Shown piece by piece: positions 3,789 to 5,707 of a DNA stretch of 5,707 nt. Positions within the stretch are counted from its first letter, which is position 1, and each line of letters begins with the position of its first letter. The stretch comes from Chloroflexaceae bacterium UBA1466. Lineage in GTDB: Bacteria > Chloroflexota > Chloroflexia > Chloroflexales > Chloroflexaceae. The translations under genes and the position numbers were made by a program. The stretch covers positions 1-5,707 of the forward strand of contig DCSM01000135.1 in the NCBI GenBank assembly GCA_002325605.1, given 5' to 3'. Under the pieces are notes generated by a model, which saw only the letters and a program-made list of their open reading frames with translations, made no database searches and was not told the origin of the DNA.

Positions 3789-5707
3789 ATGATGACACTT
3801 TCTGAAGTCTACACCCCGCCGCCCCCGGACTTGGCGCTCGCGCCAGCGGAGGATTATGAGTTGAGTAACTATCGGTTGCATGAGCGCCTGGGGCAAGAAG
3901 AACTTGCCACCATCTATCTGGCAAGTCATCTGGCGCTCAAGCGCTCGGTGCAGGTGCATATCCTGCGCCGAACCGACCAAGTTTCTTTGCAACGGTTTCA
4001 ACTTACCGCCCGCCTTACGGCTCGGCTCAGTCATCCTAACTTATTGCCCATCATTGATGCCGGCCATGATGACCGCTACGGGGATTATTTTATTACCCCG
4101 CTGCTGGATGCGCGGCCCTTGAGTGAAGTTTTAGCCAGCGGGCCGCTTGAACCAGTCTTAGCCTTGCGAATCGCTACGCAAATCGCGGCGGCTTTGGGCT
4201 ACCTTCATGCCCAGCAGATTATTCACCGCGACCTTCAGCCGGCGAACATCTTACTTACACCCCAAGGCCTGGCCTACCTTACAAATCTCAGTCTCGCCGA
4301 TAGCCCTGAAACCCCGGACTTCAGTGGGCTGGCTTCTAGCGACTACTTAACCCCCTACTCTGCGCCTGAAATCCGGCTCGATAGCCCTGAGACCGCAGTA
4401 ACGGTGGATATCTACAGCTTAGGGGCCATCCTTTACCAGTTGCTAAGTGGTACGGTCCCGTACCCCCCCAGCAAGGATTTGCCGTCCCTCGCGGCTAAAG
4501 ACCCCCTGCTCAAAGGGGTTGATCGGGTCCTCCGGCGGATGTTGGCTTCCCAACCTGAAGTCCGGTTCGCCAGCGTCGGCGATGCAATTGCGGCCCTGCG
4601 GCATGCCCTCCGCACCCAACTTGACCAAGCTACGGAGGATAGCGTGGAGGAGTGGCGCTGGAGTCCCGTCGCCGAATGGCTTGAAAACCCCTTGGAGGCT
4701 TTGCTCAATAAAGTTTTAGAGGATTACATTGAGGAAAGCACCGTCTTGGCGGATGTTCCCCATTATGTGGATGCCATTGAACACTTCCAGGATTATATCC
4801 GCCGCAGCCGCGCCCGTGCTGATAAGCTCCACCGGGCCGATACGGTCCGGCGGTTGCTGAACCGCTGGAGCCGCAAAGGTTTTTTCAGACGGTCGGCCTT
4901 GGGGCAAATCTTACAACTTGAGCAGGTCGTGAGCTATAACCTTCACTTCTATGAACTGGCGACGCTCTATGAGACTCGCACGCCCCCGCAACCGCGTCGT
5001 CGCCCCCAACGCAGTGAAGATCGCCCGGCCACGGGCCCTTTACCAGGGCTTTGGGAAATAAGCGTGCCCCTCCTGCCGGCCTTCACTGAAGTCGCCCCCC
5101 AAGAAATAACCTTACCCTCTTCCACCCGCATCTTGCCCTGTCCCCAATGCAGGGGGCTTCGCCAAGTGGTCTGCAAAGTCTGCAAGGGCACGGGGGTGGT
5201 CGACCACCCGCAACCCCAGGCCGAAGCCCTCCCAGAACCTGCGCCAACCGAGGTTTTGACGGCCAAGTGTGGGGCCTGCGGGGGCAGTGGCCAACAAACT
5301 TGCGCCCTTTGTGAAGGGAGTGGCAACTTGGTTGAAGAGCAGACCTTTACTTGGGCCCGGGAGACCAGGTTCTGGAAAAGCACCGACGATATGGAAGATT
5401 TGCCGCGGTTGTTGCCCACCCAACGCGCCGAAGTAGCTTGCCGAATTCCCATCAACGTCGTTGATGCCCAGCGGTGGCAAAACCTCGCGCCCGTTGCCGC
5501 TTTACTAGCTTTGGCGCGGGAGGATGTGCCTGAAGATAGCAACTTGATCGCCGCCGAGCTTACTATTCGCAGCGTACCCATCACGGAGGTAGATTATCAA
5601 CTGAATGACGCAGCCCAGCAGCTCTACTTAATCGGTTTTGAGAATGAAGTAGTGGGAAATTGGACCCTTCTCAACCCCGAACGGATAGCGCTGGTGGTGG
5701 TCTTTAC
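3789..5707 (+). CDS. Pseudokinase-like protein with DnaJ-type zinc-finger repeats (3' end missing)
   Basis: An open frame of 639 complete codons runs off the window. Residues 28-275 have a Hanks-type Ser/Thr kinase fold: HRDLQPANILL at 146-156, APE at 192-194, VDIYSLG with D207, and R259 of subdomain XI. Catalytic parts are degraded. The Gly-rich loop reads LGQEELATIY (34-43). The VAIK Lys is H57 (VQVHIL), the alpha-C Glu position appears to be Thr, the catalytic-loop Lys is Q150, and DFG is NLS (166-168). HRD D148 and N153 remain. This predicts little or no kinase activity, so a scaffold or ligand-sensing role is inferred. Residues 300-415 are helical and charged. Four CxxC pairs follow at C451/454, C462/465, C494/497 and C505/508, mostly CxxCxGxG as in the DnaJ zinc domain, with a Pro/Glu-rich linker between pairs two and three. 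Residues 515-639 start a beta-rich domain (VPITEVDYQLNDAAQQLYLI). No membrane segment is seen. Start 3789 or 3792 is uncertain. The gene is GC-richer than the glycosyltransferase gene. Domain calls are strong; function is unknown. Confidence 0.88.
   Translation, partial: MMTLSEVYTPPPPDLALAPAEDYELSNYRLHERLGQEELATIYLASHLALKRSVQVHILRRTDQVSLQRFQLTARLTARLSHPNLLPIIDAGHDDRYGDYFITPLLDARPLSEVLASGPLEPVLALRIATQIAAALGYLHAQQIIHRDLQPANILLTPQGLAYLTNLSLADSPETPDFSGLASSDYLTPYSAPEIRLDSPETAVTVDIYSLGAILYQLLSGTVPYPPSKDLPSLAAKDPLLKGVDRVLRRMLASQPEVRFASVGDAIAALRHALRTQLDQATEDSVEEWRWSPVAEWLENPLEALLNKVLEDYIEESTVLADVPHYVDAIEHFQDYIRRSRARADKLHRADTVRRLLNRWSRKGFFRRSALGQILQLEQVVSYNLHFYELATLYETRTPPQPRRRPQRSEDRPATGPLPGLWEISVPLLPAFTEVAPQEITLPSSTRILPCPQCRGLRQVVCKVCKGTGVVDHPQPQAEALPEPAPTEVLTAKCGACGGSGQQTCALCEGSGNLVEEQTFTWARETRFWKSTDDMEDLPRLLPTQRAEVACRIPINVVDAQRWQNLAPVAALLALAREDVPEDSNLIAAELTIRSVPITEVDYQLNDAAQQLYLIGFENEVVGNWTLLNPERIALVVVF

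Noticed and set aside
3789..4620. Calling the last gene an active Ser/Thr kinase
   Set aside because: The ATP-anchoring Lys, alpha-C Glu, catalytic-loop Lys and DFG motif are all altered, so the pseudokinase reading fits better.
4967..5584. Long open frame on the - strand (205 codons)
   Set aside because: It lies wholly inside the pseudokinase gene, whose + frame carries recognisable zinc-finger and kinase motifs. The translated - frame is low-complexity Ser/Gly/Ala-rich and matches nothing known; GC-rich DNA gives such shadows.
1..5707. tRNA, rRNA, CRISPR array or insertion sequence
   Set aside because: No cloverleaf, regularly spaced repeats, transposase-like protein or terminal inverted repeats with target duplications were seen.

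Overview
The window carries five genes, all on the + strand. The first and last are cut by the window edges. There is no RNA gene, insertion sequence, integron or CRISPR array that I can see. The gene mix (a coiled-coil PD-(D/E)XK-type protein, a GT4 glycosyltransferase, a short COG3937-like phasin, a membrane-anchored S41 protease and a Hanks-type kinase fold with Cys-rich repeats) together with the moderate G+C suggests a Chloroflexota bacterium, perhaps of the Anaerolineae. That placement comes from family resemblance recalled from memory and is tentative.

Layout. Positions 1-1554 hold a two-gene run: the 3' part of a nuclease-like gene and, 9 bases on, a GT4 glycosyltransferase. They are probably co-transcribed. 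A long GC-rich stem-loop (1574-1608) closes this unit. Positions 1630-2158 form a self-contained single-gene unit: a sigma70-type promoter with a perfect 15-bp palindrome over the expected transcription start, a good Shine-Dalgarno, a 131-residue phasin-like protein and a textbook intrinsic terminator. Positions 2203-3613 hold an S41 C-terminal processing protease with an N-terminal membrane anchor, one PDZ domain and an intact Ser-Lys dyad. Positions 3633-5707 hold a large gene that runs off the window. It has its own extended -10 promoter, a structured leader of about 140 bases, a kinase-like domain that has lost most catalytic residues, a helical middle region, four CxxC repeats of DnaJ zinc-finger type, and the start of a beta-rich C-terminal domain.

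How they work together. Only the first two genes look like an operon. The other three each have their own promoter signals. The protease and pseudokinase genes share a 16-base promoter block matching at 13 positions (2204-2219 and 3632-3647), so they may respond alike. The item most worth following is the pseudokinase joined to a DnaJ-like zinc-binding module. Its loss of the ATP-anchoring Lys, the alpha-C Glu and the DFG Asp points to a scaffold or sensor rather than an active kinase. The three intergenic gaps are each under 180 bases and are described in the feature list.
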